Part shown: one piece after another, positions 36,601 to 45,906 of the stretch
Layout: each line of letters begins with the position of its first letter
Position numbering within the stretch: position 1 is the first letter of the stretch
NCBI RefSeq assembly: GCF_007859915.1
Contig: NZ_SJPM01000005.1
Location: 429,222 to 493,221 of the forward strand
DNA: 64,000 nt
Direction of reading: 5' to 3'
From: Neorhodopirellula pilleata
GTDB taxonomy: Bacteria; Planctomycetota; Planctomycetia; Pirellulales; Pirellulaceae
Notes under the pieces: generated by a model
Seen by the model: only the letters and a program-made list of their open reading frames with translations
Database searches by the model: none
Told to the model about the DNA's origin: nothing
Program-made: the position numbers and the translations under genes

Positions 36601-36922
36601 CTTTGCTGACTACTTTCGACGGGTCCAGAATGGACTCAATAACATGTTCGTAAGTTGCCCGCTCACTTAAATCGGACAAATCCGGTCCAAGCAACTTCGC
36701 TCCCTCACCGGCAGTATGACACTGCGTGCAACTCAGACCTTGACGATAGAACAGAATCGCACCCCGCGAAGGATTACCCAGTACTCGGGCATGACGAGCG
36801 ATGTCGGAAATTGGCCGCTCGGAAAGTGTTGCTTCGAGATTTGGCGGTGCTGCACCAGTCGTTCCCGCCAACATGGCCAAACAGAAAGCGAGCATCGTGT
36901 GTAAAAACGGCTTTCGATACAT
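33671..36922 (-). CDS. PVC-type CxxCH heme protein with a beta-propeller region
   Basis: A 1083-residue exported protein. Signal peptide at about residues 1-24. A first cytochrome c motif (Cys65-x-x-Cys68-His69 in SCTQCH) is followed by a possible axial Met near MMPVGL. A second motif is Cys241-x-x-Cys244-His245 (CVNCHGT). Then come a DUF6797-like section (AYKGIAIRLDKGVGGIAAGS, HWIALDHD) and a propeller-like region like glucose dehydrogenase (LRMSGLDFFKGG, VTDQEGHWNPMNRI). It probably oxidises a sugar or alcohol and passes electrons to its hemes. It is third gene of the sigma-led operon. Confidence 0.9.
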   Translation of the reverse strand: MYRKPFLHTMLAFCLAMLAGTTGAAPPNLEATLSERPISDIARHARVLGNPSRGAILFYRQGLSCTQCHTAGEGAKLLGPDLSDLSERATYEHVIESILDPSKVVSKGYESEKLLLDSGRLLTGMIRGKSEDELVIFVPGEEKTRTVSLDEIEERLPSNSMMPVGLINQLQDIDEFYDLVSYLVELGQAGPENAARLKPDVSLLVPPPLPAYESDLNHAGLIRSWDARSRNRGKALYDSLCVNCHGTLAEAGSLPNAIRFADGEFKNGSDPYSLYKTITHGYKMMLSQRQLVPQQKYDVIHYIREAYLKPHNASQFTNIDDAYLASLPKGKLRGPAPIKSEPWSEMDYGPFLISTYEMAGLNKAARPAISKEENELAAREGRPPRETWPTDTNFAYKGIAIRLDKGVGGIAAGSHWIALDHDTMRIAGAWSGKGFIDWKGILFNGNHAVTPRTVGDLHFESLPGPGWAHPITGSFEDPRMLGKDGRAYGPLPRDWAQYKGTYKHGDRVIASYRVGDADVLEAHAVETHDDATIWTRTLNVGKSSHDLTLRVAPDSMNSAVAGDSLAIEQDRGFSVVRIPSAQTPINFTLRIAGDDVRPSVVNSKFDKIDDLSLLTRGGPAQWPEVQSTAPKYAKNDGPFAVDTLTRPTSNPWKSRLRMSGLDFFKGGDRLVACCCDGDVWIVDSTRDLNGSINWRRIASGLFHPLGIKIVDGRIFVTCRDQIVILNDLNGDGETDFYECFNNDHQVTDHFHEFAMGLQADAEGNLYYAKSARHARDSLVPQHGTLLRVSADGMKTTILANGFRAANGVCLNPDGSFFVTDQEGHWNPMNRINRVIEGGFYGNMYSYGAPADSSDNAMEQPLCWPNKSFDRSPSELLWVNSDAWGPLNGSLLNLSYGYGKVYIVPHEKVGDFWQGGMCRLPLPQFPTGVMRARFHPENGQMYACGMHAWGSDQSESPGGLYRIRYTGAESLLPIGLAAHSEGMTITFSQAVDVQSASDPNSYLVDTWALKRTANYGSDLYDEQSLTIDSAEVSEDGRSVTLRLPHMRPTWCMQISYKLKSESGKTFTGTIQNTVHQLADSSPTE

Positions 36923-36960
36923 ATCTTTAAATCAAAGGAAGAAGGTCGGCTCAACAAAAC

Positions 36961-38553
36961 TCACGGCATGCCGTTTTCGTACAGTTCGGCGATCTGGTCG
37001 GCGGGGAGTGCGTCGTCGAAGATCATGAGTTCATCCATCGCGCCGTTGAAATTGCGAATCAGACGAATGTCAGCGGGAGGAGGGCTCCAATTGCCGATTT
37101 CAGCTTTGCCAATCGCAAGCGGGACAACCTTTTGCAACTCAAGAGTTCCCAACAAATTTCCATCGCGATAGTGCGAAACGATCGCCTGTTCACCGTCGTA
37201 CACCGCTGCTAGTTGCATCCAGCGACCAAAGTCGGATGGCTGCATCACAAAAGGGGCGCGTGAGTTGTTGGCGTGATCGTCTTTGTTGTTCCAAACGGCT
37301 AGCTCCACAAAACCCGCTTTGTGAATCTGCCAGTGAACGGCTCCGACGCGATCCCAACCGTCGCTCAACAGCAGCGAATGGAATTGATTGTCAAATCCGT
37401 CAATTCTCAACCATGCAACCAGCGTGATTGATCTACTAGTGTCTGGCACTTCGATGCGCACGCGATCACTGGGGCGTTTGAAATCCAATGCCGTTTTATT
37501 CGGCCATCGCCCCGTGCTCCAACGAGCACCGATCACGGCGCCTCGCAGTCCGTCATCACGATCCGCAGAATAGTTCAGTAGTGAGCGAGGTGCGTTCACG
37601 TCACGCTCGAAATCGTAGCGAACCAATAGTCGAGGATCGTCTTCCAAAGTCTGTGTTGCATTCACCCAGTTCGTGTAACGTGTTCGCAGACGCTCGCTTA
37701 ACTGAATCGAATCAGTGAAGCGGGAGTCGTCAGCGACAATCGCGGTGGACTCGCCAGTCAACTCGACACGACGCGCTTCGCCCGCGACCAATGACTGTCC
37801 CTGATTCGGGTGCCTTGGCCTCTTTGGCTTGAACAGTTCAACTTTGCCGTCAAAGACATGCACTTCCGTCCCGGAATCCTGTCCGACTTCCACGCCGAAC
37901 GAAGTGCCCAGATCAACCAACTCAACACTCTCAGTGCTGATCGTGAAACCATGAGCGTGGTGTGGCACATGTGCTCTTAACTTGCCCGCGTGAAGGATGC
38001 CTCCATTCTCTGACACCACGGATAACAGCGACGGACCTTCGAGAACGACCAACGCACCGCTGTAAAATTCCAACTCGACGGTTCCCGCTCGCAAGTTCAA
38101 ACGTCTGGGGGAGATTGCGTCGCCGACTCGCAGAGAATGCTCTTCCCAATCCGCGTCAATGGCACGTGCCAGAACCGCCACGCCGGGGTCATCCTGACCT
38201 ACCGGATCGACCGCCGCTATCTGCTCAATTGGTTTGAGTTCCCATTGCCGAAAACCAAGCCACGCGATGCCAATCAGTAGCACCGCGATGACTGCAACTG
38301 TCGCCCATACTTCGGCACGCAGTCGTCGAATCGTTCGTGCTGTTGTGATGTTGTCATCACTGAGTGGAGGGAGATTCTCAGCAGCCGACGCATACCCGCG
38401 AAGGTCTGAGTCCAGCATCCGGTATTCGAGCAGTGTTCGCCGCAGCGATGAGTCGCTTCGCAACAACGCTCCCAGTTCAGAAAACTCGTCATCGGTCAGT
38501 GAGCCGTTGCAATAGCCGTCAACCAATTCGAGTGCATGTTCGTCGAGGTTCAC
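36961..38553 (-). CDS. FecR-like anti-sigma/LamG domain membrane protein
   Basis: 530 residues. The N-terminal 80 residues are an anti-sigma-like cytoplasmic part (ELVDGYCNGSLTDDEF). One helix (WATVAVIAVLLIGIAWLGF) follows. A FecR domain lies at about residues 130-250 (GTVELEFYSGALVVLEGPS, VELVDLGTSFGVEV, VHVFDGKVEL), and a LamG/concanavalin-like domain at about 320-525 (ALDFKRPSDRVRI, NFNGAMDELMIFDDALPAD). Such proteins hold a paired ECF sigma factor and sense an outside signal, perhaps a glycan through LamG. The start is a GTG overlapping the sigma stop (GTGA). Confidence 0.9.
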   Translation of the reverse strand: MNLDEHALELVDGYCNGSLTDDEFSELGALLRSDSSLRRTLLEYRMLDSDLRGYASAAENLPPLSDDNITTARTIRRLRAEVWATVAVIAVLLIGIAWLGFRQWELKPIEQIAAVDPVGQDDPGVAVLARAIDADWEEHSLRVGDAISPRRLNLRAGTVELEFYSGALVVLEGPSLLSVVSENGGILHAGKLRAHVPHHAHGFTISTESVELVDLGTSFGVEVGQDSGTEVHVFDGKVELFKPKRPRHPNQGQSLVAGEARRVELTGESTAIVADDSRFTDSIQLSERLRTRYTNWVNATQTLEDDPRLLVRYDFERDVNAPRSLLNYSADRDDGLRGAVIGARWSTGRWPNKTALDFKRPSDRVRIEVPDTSRSITLVAWLRIDGFDNQFHSLLLSDGWDRVGAVHWQIHKAGFVELAVWNNKDDHANNSRAPFVMQPSDFGRWMQLAAVYDGEQAIVSHYRDGNLLGTLELQKVVPLAIGKAEIGNWSPPPADIRLIRNFNGAMDELMIFDDALPADQIAELYENGMP

Positions 38554-39107
38554 CGCGATCCCTCCGCCGATTGTCGAGCAACCGTCTGTTCAATGCACGA
38601 TCGCAGATTGAGGCGGATACGAGCCAGTGCCTTATAGAGCGCTGTCGGTGTTCGTCCGACTTTGCCGGCCGCATCCTGGATCGACACTCCGTCCGCATAC
38701 GCGACACGGATCAGCTCAAGCTGAGAAACTTGCAGCCGACCCAAACAATCCTGTAAAGCTCGGTGTCGCAACGGCTGATCCGTTGCGAGTTCTTCCGCCT
38801 CAGTCGCCAGCAATTCAAGAACATCCTCGGTGAACAGAAGCCGATCCGTCGCCTTTCTGCGACGGTACAGGAGCACTTCATATCGAGCGATCATGAAGGC
38901 CCAGTCAATGAACTTTGAACCTGGCCGATCGGGATCGAACTGCTCAAACTTCTTCCACATCACCAAACTGGCTTCCTGCATCACCTCATCAACGCCCTCG
39001 AAACTTGGCAGCAGCGACGTAACAAACGCCCGCACACTGCCCTCATGCCGGGAAAACAGGCGAATAAAGTCGTCATGAGCATCGCTAGAATTATGGCCAG
39101 TCGTCAT
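38550..39107 (-). CDS. ECF-type sigma factor, planctomycete family
   Basis: 185 residues. Region 2 shows FIRLFSRHEGSVRAFV, DEVMQEASLVMWKKFEQFD and FIDWAFMIARYEVLLYRR. Region 4 shows LIRVAYADGVSIQDAAGKVG and ALYKALARIRLNLRSCI. This resembles the expanded ECF group of planctomycetes and Verrucomicrobia paired with FecR-like proteins. I took the ATG at 39107; an upstream in-frame start would add 28 residues. It is the first gene of the sulfatase operon. Confidence 0.92.
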   Translation of the reverse strand: MTTGHNSSDAHDDFIRLFSRHEGSVRAFVTSLLPSFEGVDEVMQEASLVMWKKFEQFDPDRPGSKFIDWAFMIARYEVLLYRRRKATDRLLFTEDVLELLATEAEELATDQPLRHRALQDCLGRLQVSQLELIRVAYADGVSIQDAAGKVGRTPTALYKALARIRLNLRSCIEQTVARQSAEGSR

Positions 39108-39340
39108 GTATGGATACTTCGCTAACGCCAAAAATTGCCCGCCGGAAATTGTACTTTCCAGCATATTAGACCGTTTGCGGAATCTACTCACGGATCGGGT
39201 CCGTCAATCATGCTGGGCAAAGCCGAACCAACGATCGCTGCTAAAGAGAAGAAGCCAAATGGGTCAGCGACGGTCTTACTTTTGGTCAATACGGATTCGG
39301 AAAAAGATTTCCGAATTCCATTTCGTAGAGCCCGGCGTAC

Positions 39341-41059
39341 TTGGGGGCCAGCCCTTAGGTTTGCCCACATTCTCCATGTCGATTCAGCGATGTGTCAAGT
39401 CGCCCCGCGCGTGAAACAATTTTGCGCTGACTGAAGGTGTGTGGAATATTTCACAGCGAAAGTCCTGGATGAAGTGTTTGACCGAGGAGGGTGTTGTTTC
39501 TGTGAAACGGGTTCGAGGCTTGCCTGTCGCGGCTTGATCGTGACGCTTGCTTAAGACGACTTAGTCACTAGCGCCGCTTTCATGGATGCCCCCTCGATGA
39601 TTTCTTCCAGCCAAACGTTTGGACATGCGAATTTTGCGGACGCACAACTTGGCGACAAACGTAGGACCGAGCGACTTGTTGCTACTGCTAACTTGATGGC
39701 TCGAAGGCCAGGAGGCTCCTTGCCGCAAAAACTGAATAACCCCAAAGATCTTAAAGCCTTCTATCGCTTGGTGAACCGCAAGGAGGTCACGCACGATGCG
39801 ATTCTTCAATCGCATCGCAAGGTGACGTTTGAAAAGATCGACCGGTGTCAGTCTCCCGTATTGATACTGCACGACGCTACCGAGATGGATTTCACAAGTC
39901 ATTCGTCGGTTGCAGCTAACTTGGGGCAAATTGGTAACGGACACCAACGCGGTTACATCGCGCAAAACTCATTGGCCGTCGACTCAAGAACTCGATGCGT
40001 CTTGGGGCTAGCCAATCAAGTCCTGCATCATCGTGTCAGCGTCAGCACCGACGAAACGCGATCACAAAAGCGAGAGAGGGAATCGCGGGAAAGCATGCTG
40101 TGGATCAAGGGAACTACCCCGCTCGGAACAGACCGAAAATGGATTGACGTTTGCGACCAAGGTGCCGACACGTTTGAATTTCTTGAGCACGAGGTCAACA
40201 GCGGACGTCGTTTTGTCATTCGTGCCGCATACGATCGCCGCGTTGTGATCGGGCATGACGCCCCCACGGTACTCCAATCCTCCAAGTTGAAGACTTACTC
40301 GCGCACACTTGCGCCAGTCGGCACTTGGACTCTGTCAGTCACGCATCAAGTCACAAAGAAGAGTCCCAAAAGAAATAAGGGCAAGAAGAAGAAGGTCACG
40401 CGGATCGCTCGAGAAGCAACGATGGGTGTCTCATTCGCGGCTGTACAACTCATGTCGCCACAAAAGAAGTGCGCCAGACACGGCAACACTCCCCTCAAAG
40501 TCTGGGTCGTTCGCGTTTGGGAGATCGACCCGCCAGAGGGTCAAGAACCACTCGAATGGTTTCTATTGACAAACGAGGTCGTCGGAAGCTTCGCCGCAGC
40601 TTATCGAGTCGTGGGTTGGTACGAACTTCGCTGGATTGTAGAAGAATATCACAAGGGGATGAAAACAGGTTGCCAGATCGAGAGCCCCCAATTCACCACC
40701 GAAGAACGATTGCAACCTACGATCGCATTACTTTCGATCGTGACACTGACGCTGTTAGCGATGCGCGACGCAAGTCGTCGATCCGATGCGAAGATTCGGC
40801 GAGCCAGTGAGATCATCAGTCGCGAATATCTTTCCGTCCTGAGTGCCTGGCGACAAGGAAAGATCAACAGCGACTGGACGATTCATGAATTCTACTACGC
40901 TCTTGCACGTCTTGGCGGACACCAAAATCGTAAAGGCGATCATCCACCTGGATGGCAAACAATCTGGAAAGGCTGGAACGACTTACAAGCGATGGTCACT
41001 GGAGTCGAAGCGATGACGAAGCTAAAAAAATGTGGGTAAACCTAAGGGCCAGCCCCCAA
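39341..41059 (+). mobile_element. IS4-family (IS50-like) insertion sequence
   Basis: Inverted ends of about 30 bp: TTGGGGGCCAGCCCTTAGGT on the left and the complement TTGGGGGCTGGCCCTTAGGT on the right, continuing TTTGCCCACA against TTTACCCACA. The 1.7-kb body holds one transposase. The flanks CCCGGCGTAC and ACCCCCGAGA do not match, so no target duplication is visible; the element may be old or rearranged on one side. Confidence 0.9.
39582..41039 (+). CDS. IS4-family transposase (Tn5-like DDE)
   Basis: 485 residues, close to the 476 of Tn5 transposase. The N-terminal DNA-binding part has FADAQLGDKRRTERLV. The triad is complete: Asp98 in LHDATEMDF, Asp192 in CDQGADTFE and Glu354 in RWIVEEYHKGMKTG, in which Tyr347, Arg350, Glu354 and Lys361 form the Y-(2)-R-(3)-E-(6)-K signature. 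A lysine-rich insert (about 258-272, KKSPKRNKGKKKKV) lies in the beta domain. The frame is intact, so the element could be active. Confidence 0.94.
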   Translation: MDAPSMISSSQTFGHANFADAQLGDKRRTERLVATANLMARRPGGSLPQKLNNPKDLKAFYRLVNRKEVTHDAILQSHRKVTFEKIDRCQSPVLILHDATEMDFTSHSSVAANLGQIGNGHQRGYIAQNSLAVDSRTRCVLGLANQVLHHRVSVSTDETRSQKRERESRESMLWIKGTTPLGTDRKWIDVCDQGADTFEFLEHEVNSGRRFVIRAAYDRRVVIGHDAPTVLQSSKLKTYSRTLAPVGTWTLSVTHQVTKKSPKRNKGKKKKVTRIAREATMGVSFAAVQLMSPQKKCARHGNTPLKVWVVRVWEIDPPEGQEPLEWFLLTNEVVGSFAAAYRVVGWYELRWIVEEYHKGMKTGCQIESPQFTTEERLQPTIALLSIVTLTLLAMRDASRRSDAKIRRASEIISREYLSVLSAWRQGKINSDWTIHEFYYALARLGGHQNRKGDHPPGWQTIWKGWNDLQAMVTGVEAMTKLKKCG

Positions 41060-41238
41060 ACCCCCGAGATTTTTTGAGGCATAGCGAGTGGTGTTCGATG
41101 TGACTTTGTGTAGCATGAGGTTGCTCGGTGAAACGGAGGTCGGCTCTGGTGAGAACCAACCGTCCAAGGGATAGCCGAGTCGATGGTGCGTCGATAATGA
41201 CAAACCGTGGCGGTGCTTCATGGATGCACTGGTTGTGT

Positions 41239-42036
41239 TCATGCTGCACCGCCTTGCTTGACATCTTTCCAGAGGGAATCAGTTCGTACCATCGTGTTCA
41301 TGATGCTCAGAAGCTTTCGCATGCAGGCAACGATCGCAACTTTCGACTCTTTGCCTTTGCTCTTTAAGTGCGTGTAGTACGCTTTCAGGACCGCGTTGTG
41401 ACGGATACCCACCACCGCCGCCATGTAGAGCACGCGGCGAACGTTGCCGCGTCCTCCCCCGATGAAACGTTTGCCTGACTTGCTGCCTGAATCTCGATTG
41501 ATCGGGGCAACGCCGACCAGCTTGGCGATCTGCTCGCGGTTGAGCTTGCCGAGCTCCGGTAGTGATGTGATCAGCGTCGAAATGAGGACGGGACCGACAC
41601 ACTTAATTGAACTGAGAATCTCGATCATGCGTTTGTTTTCTTGATCAACCTTGAGCATCTTCGCCAGATCGGAATCAATCTGTTTTAGCTGCTTTTTCAA
41701 GCATTCCAGCACGACACGGATGCTTTCTTTGGCGTCCTCGTCCCAGGTTTGCTTCAGACGGTTTTTCTCTTGGTTGATCAACCCGAGCAACTGGTTACGA
41801 CGGTCCACCAGCGCGCGGTGTTTCTTCTCGTGATCTGACTTGCAGGCAACCGGAGTCGGCTGAACGACCTCGCCGTAGCGGGAGATCACTGCCGCGTCGA
41901 TCGGGTCCGTTTTGGCGTCGATGCCAATGCCTTTAGCAAAGTCTCGCACTCGGCGAGGGTTGACCACAGCGGCCTCGATCCCGGACTGCTCAAGTTGATG
42001 CAGAAGCATCTTTTCGTAGCCGCCGGTGGCCTCCAT
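41239..42036 (-). pseudogene. IS110-family transposase with disrupted 5' end
   Basis: 265 residues from the first ATG: EATGGYEKMLLHQLEQSG, the DEDD-domain KTDPIDAAVISRYG, a coiled-coil middle, and the C-terminal Tnp20 part with IKCVGPVLISTLI and LVGVAPINRDSGSKSGKRF. The family is normally 320-340 residues. The missing start is still present at 42037-42190: in the same frame it reads ETCFVGVDISKDKLDVY, which holds the first catalytic Asp. That part has no start codon in frame; an ATG (ATGAGTAAGAAAACGAAACC) lies one base out of frame. So a frameshift near 42165-42190 seems to have cut it. Confidence 0.75.
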
Positions 42037-42190
42037 GACGACGATCGTCCGTTGACGTTTGCGTTTAAGCGTTTTGCTGAACTCGTGGGTGTCCTCCTCG
42101 GTGTTGTTTAGTTGGCTGAATGCTTTGGTGTCGGGTCGATAGACATCAAGTTTGTCCTTCGAAATATCGACGCCGACAAAACAGGTTTCG

Positions 42191-43275
42191 TTTTCTTACT
42201 CATCAAAATCCCATCCTAGTAAATTCGAACTTGCAGGTCGTGCAGTTCATGCGACGGTTCGGGCTGGTAGATGAACGTCTTGCGATCTCGCTGACCCACG
42301 GCATCAAAGTGCCAAGGCCTATTCGATCTACAAGACGTTTGGAAACAACCGATTCCAATCCGTTAAAATAATTGGAATCGTGAGAGATTGTCGTCGCACG
42401 GTAGATACTAGGAAGTCTGCGGCACGACGCCGCCCAGGCGTTGGATCCAAGGGGAGCCGCAGGCGACTCGGCGACGCACACGAAGTGCGTCGCGGCTGTT
42501 ATCGGCTGGAGGACACCGGTGGGGAGTAGATCGCTGAACGACAGCGAGGAGGCTCACGCCGGGGGCAGACGCGGGATTCGGGATTGACGGACGGTTGAAA
42601 TCCGAATCCGGAGTTTTACCCTTGCGAAACACCTTCCCGGGCTTGAGCAACTTGTTCCGCTCCCCTTACGCGTTAAGCGTTATCAGCCGGTGGTCGAGCG
42701 AAGCGAGTACCACCGGCTAATAACGCCACATCTCCTTTGACCCCGAACGGGGTCGCAGCACATTCACTCAGGATGCTGCGACCCCGTTCGGGGTCGACGT
42801 TCATTCATTTCTTCCCAATCCACAGGTGCGGTGCGCGACCTGTGGCTAATTGCTTGGATCCCTTCGGGATGGTTGAGACGAGATTGCCGAGCAGCGGTTT
42901 TGATGTTTGGGAGGCTGACGGTGGAGTGAGGACTCACTTCGGATTCGTCTTGCAGTTCTGGCAGGAAGATTGAGGGCGGCAAGGAGTTATCCAACGCGAT
43001 CGAAGTCCATACGGTAGAATTTCCACGATCGAAATCATTTCCGCCAAAACGGAGAACAAACAAATGTATGACCAACGCGAAGCTGCATCTAGGATCACCC
43101 CGATCGGGTCTTGCTCCAGAGATCCGAGTGGGTTCGATGGGAGGTTCTATGGGTTTGTCGGCGGGAACTCACGGATTCGTCGGAAGAACCTTTAAGTGGC
43201 ACCGCCGACGTGAGGGTGGTTATTCTTGAAGTTCGGCCGCGATGAGTTCAGAGTTTCTTAAAGGATTTCATTCCA
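42191..43275. repeat. Palindrome-rich non-coding region
   Basis: About 1.1 kb without a gene. It holds a series of separate hairpins: GATTCCAATC...ATTGGAATCG (42350-42380), GCGTTATCAGCCGGTGGT with its near complement (42677-42726), GACCCCGAACGGGGTCGCAG and complement (42739-42795), and CCACAGGT...ACCTGTGG (42820-42845). These look like several families of dispersed repeats. The part next to 42191 may be the upstream end of the IS110 element. The end near 43200 is the leader of the aminotransferase gene. Confidence 0.65.
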
Positions 43276-44457
43276 TTGTTGTCAAATCCCTTTCGTGAAC
43301 TTTGGGGCCTCAACCCCGATGTGGATTTTCTGAATCATGGCTCCTTCGGTGCCACGCCGATCAGCGTTTTGGACGCACAACGTGAATGGATGCTGCGGTT
43401 GGAAAGCGATCCGATCGAGTTTCTCGCCCCCGAGAGAACGTTGTTACCGAAGCTGGATTTAGTGCGTCGCTTGGTCGGGTCGCTCGTAAACGCAAGTCCT
43501 GAGGACATTGCGTTTGTTCGCAATTCGACCGAAGGCGTCAATGCCGTCTTGCGGTCATTTCGCTTCACCTCCGGCGATGAAGTGATGATCACCAATCATG
43601 GGTACAACGCCTGCAACAACGCCGTTCGTTACGCCGCCGCGAAGGCGGAAGCTGTGGTGACCGAGGCGATCGTGCCCTTTCCGATCGACTCCGAAACCCA
43701 AGTCCTCGACGCCATCGAATCCAAGATCAGCCCGCGAACTCGACTCTTGCTGGTTGATCATGTGACAAGTCCGACGGGTCTCGTGTTTCCAGTTCGCGAA
43801 ATCGTTCAGCTTGCTCACGAGAAGGGAATCCGCGTGATGATTGATGGTGCGCACGCCCCCGGTATGGTGTCGGTGGATCTTCAAGACATCGACGCCGATT
43901 ATTACACAGCCAATCATCACAAATGGCTGTGCGGTCCCAAGACATCCGGTTTCCTGCACGTTCGAAACGACCTGCAACACGAGGTTCGACCAACGACCAT
44001 CAGTCATGGTGCCAATACCGATCGGTACGGCAGTTCCAAGTTTCAAGGCGAATTCAATTGGGTCGGAACGTACGATCCGACTCCGATCCTTGCCCTGCCT
44101 GATGCGATCGGTTTCTTGTCGTCGCTACTTGACGGCGGATTGCCAGAGCTAATGACGCGTAATCGAGATTTGGCACTCCGAGGACGGGAATGCCTTCTTC
44201 AAAAAATGAAGACTGCCGAACCGGCGCCTCGGGAAATGATCGGCAGTCTCGCCACGGTTCTGATTCCTATGCAAGGTTCTCTCACACCAAGTCAGGCACA
44301 ATCAATCAAGCAGAAACTGTTCGATGACTATCGCATCGAAGTTCCCGTCTTTCAGATTAGCGAACAACGCACTTGCCTTCGCATTTCGGCTCAAGCGTAC
44401 AACTGCCTCGAACAGTATGAACGACTCGCTGACGCGATTGAGGAACTTCTAGGATGA
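43276..44457 (+). CDS. Class V aminotransferase-like PLP enzyme
   Basis: 393 residues, similar to isopenicillin-N epimerase and cysteine desulfurase-type enzymes. It opens LNPDVDFLNHGSFGATP, has RNSTEGVNAVLR for the phosphate loop, MIDGAHAPGMVSVDL for the pyridine Asp, and the lysine Schiff base in NHHKWLCGPKT. The active-site cysteine loop of true desulfurases is not obvious, so epimerase, lyase or aminotransferase roles remain open. The start is a TTG at 43276 with an AAGGA sequence about 11 bp upstream. It stands alone. Confidence 0.86.
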   Translation: MLSNPFRELWGLNPDVDFLNHGSFGATPISVLDAQREWMLRLESDPIEFLAPERTLLPKLDLVRRLVGSLVNASPEDIAFVRNSTEGVNAVLRSFRFTSGDEVMITNHGYNACNNAVRYAAAKAEAVVTEAIVPFPIDSETQVLDAIESKISPRTRLLLVDHVTSPTGLVFPVREIVQLAHEKGIRVMIDGAHAPGMVSVDLQDIDADYYTANHHKWLCGPKTSGFLHVRNDLQHEVRPTTISHGANTDRYGSSKFQGEFNWVGTYDPTPILALPDAIGFLSSLLDGGLPELMTRNRDLALRGRECLLQKMKTAEPAPREMIGSLATVLIPMQGSLTPSQAQSIKQKLFDDYRIEVPVFQISEQRTCLRISAQAYNCLEQYERLADAIEELLG

Positions 44458-45180
44458 CGCTGTCGATGCCAAACGGGGAACCGCCTGTCATCTCACGACG
44501 TCAAGACGCGTTCGGAAAAACTACCTGATTTCCTAACCCGACGCGTCACTCGTCGAGCGTTGCAACACGCCAGCGCATCGAGCTGGAAAAAAGAAACAGA
44601 TCGTCGAAGTAGCGTGGGCCCCATACTCGCCCTCCCCCTCGCTTCGCTCGACCCCTCCCAAAGGGTGGCCTGACGAATCGGTGTTAAGACGGGTCAAAAA
44701 AGTGGTCGCATCGAGATAAGGTCATAGGAACGCGTTTCAATATTGACAGACCTCAATAACACCATCCGGTATACAAATTCTAAAAATCAGAAAGTCGAAA
44801 ATGATGCGAAACAAGCGACCATTTTCGCGTTCCAAATCCTTACCGGCTTTACCCAGTTCCGCACCGATTCGTCAGGCCACCCAAAGGGAGGGGTTCTTCT
44901 GCCTTGCTCCGCTGGGCAACTTGAATCGGACCACAAAACTGTCCATCTCGAAAACCAATCAAGGTTTCAAACGCAACGGCATCAATCTACGGACTTGTGT
45001 GGTACGACGAGCTGCGTAAGCGAGGGATCATTGATATTGACTCATCCCTCGCTTACGCAGCGGGTTACTAAAAACCAATCCCACAGGCAAAATCGCAAAT
45101 TCAAAACTCACGCATCGGGTTATGATTCTCTTGCTTGATGCAAATGTGGAAGTTCTTTCCCAACAGCTACCCCGCTGGCG
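44458..45180. repeat. Non-coding region with inverted repeats
   Basis: No convincing gene. A pair of inverted words of about 30 bp lies at 44652-44683 and 44862-44893 (AAAGGGTGGCCTGACGAATC and complement), enclosing about 180 bp. At 45013-45067 a GAGGGAT-family hairpin has arms GCTGCGTAAGCGAGGGAT and its complement, ending CAGCGGGTTAC. Confidence 0.7.
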
Positions 45181-45906
45181 TTAGTAGCCGGCCGAACCGG
45201 TTGCCGTTGCGTTGATCATTGGCATGCCCAAGCGTTCTCTGGCTGGGCCTAAAATTTCAGCCGTCCGGCTAGCCCCGCAACGTGAGACGCCGAGTTCGCG
45301 AACGGCTAGCAAACCTTCCAGATCTCGAACACCACCGGCGGCTTTCACTTGGACCTGCTCACCGGCATGTTGTCGCATTAACTTCAAGTCGTCGTGCGTT
45401 GCTCCGCCGGTGCCGTAGCCGGTGGAGGTCTTCACCCAATCCGCCTTCAGTTCCGTGCAGATTTGGCAGAGCTTGATTTTCTGTTCGTCGTTGAGGTAAC
45501 AGTTCTCGAAGATGACTTTGATCTTCTGGCCGGCCGCGTGAGCGATCTCGACGACGGCCGCAATGTCGGATTGGACGTACTGCCAATCGCCCGAGAGCAC
45601 TTTGGAAATATTGACGACCATGTCGAGTTCCTCGCATCCATCGTCGATCGCCCGCTGAGCTTCCGCTTGCTTGATCGCCGTCGTGTGTCCACCGTGGGGG
45701 AAACCGATCGTCGTCGATGCGGCGACACCTGTTCCTTTGAGCTTCTCGGCACAGCGTTTGAGATAGTACGGCATGATGCACACGCTTGCGACTTCGTAGG
45801 CGATCGCCAACTCGATGCCGGATTCTAGATCGTCGACCGTTAACGTGGGATTGAGCAGCGAGTGGTCGATCATTTTTGAGAGGTCGTGATAAGAATAATC
45901 ACTCAT
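45181..45906 (-). CDS. deoC: Deoxyribose-phosphate aldolase
   Basis: Splits deoxyribose 5-phosphate into glyceraldehyde 3-phosphate and acetaldehyde. 241 residues with IDHSLLNPTLT at the N-terminus, Asp95 in ELDMVVNI, and the Schiff-base lysine Lys159 in WVKTSTGYGTGGAT. A second lysine lies in VQVKAAGGVRD. The ATG at 45906 has a GGAAAC stretch upstream; a longer frame would add 12 residues. No nucleoside phosphorylase or pentose genes are adjacent. Confidence 0.95.
   Translation of the reverse strand: MSDYSYHDLSKMIDHSLLNPTLTVDDLESGIELAIAYEVASVCIMPYYLKRCAEKLKGTGVAASTTIGFPHGGHTTAIKQAEAQRAIDDGCEELDMVVNISKVLSGDWQYVQSDIAAVVEIAHAAGQKIKVIFENCYLNDEQKIKLCQICTELKADWVKTSTGYGTGGATHDDLKLMRQHAGEQVQVKAAGGVRDLEGLLAVRELGVSRCGASRTAEILGPARERLGMPMINATATGSAGY

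Noticed and set aside
42677..42845. CRISPR array
   Set aside because: The repeats are separate hairpins of different sequence without regular spacing or unique spacers, and no cas genes are present.
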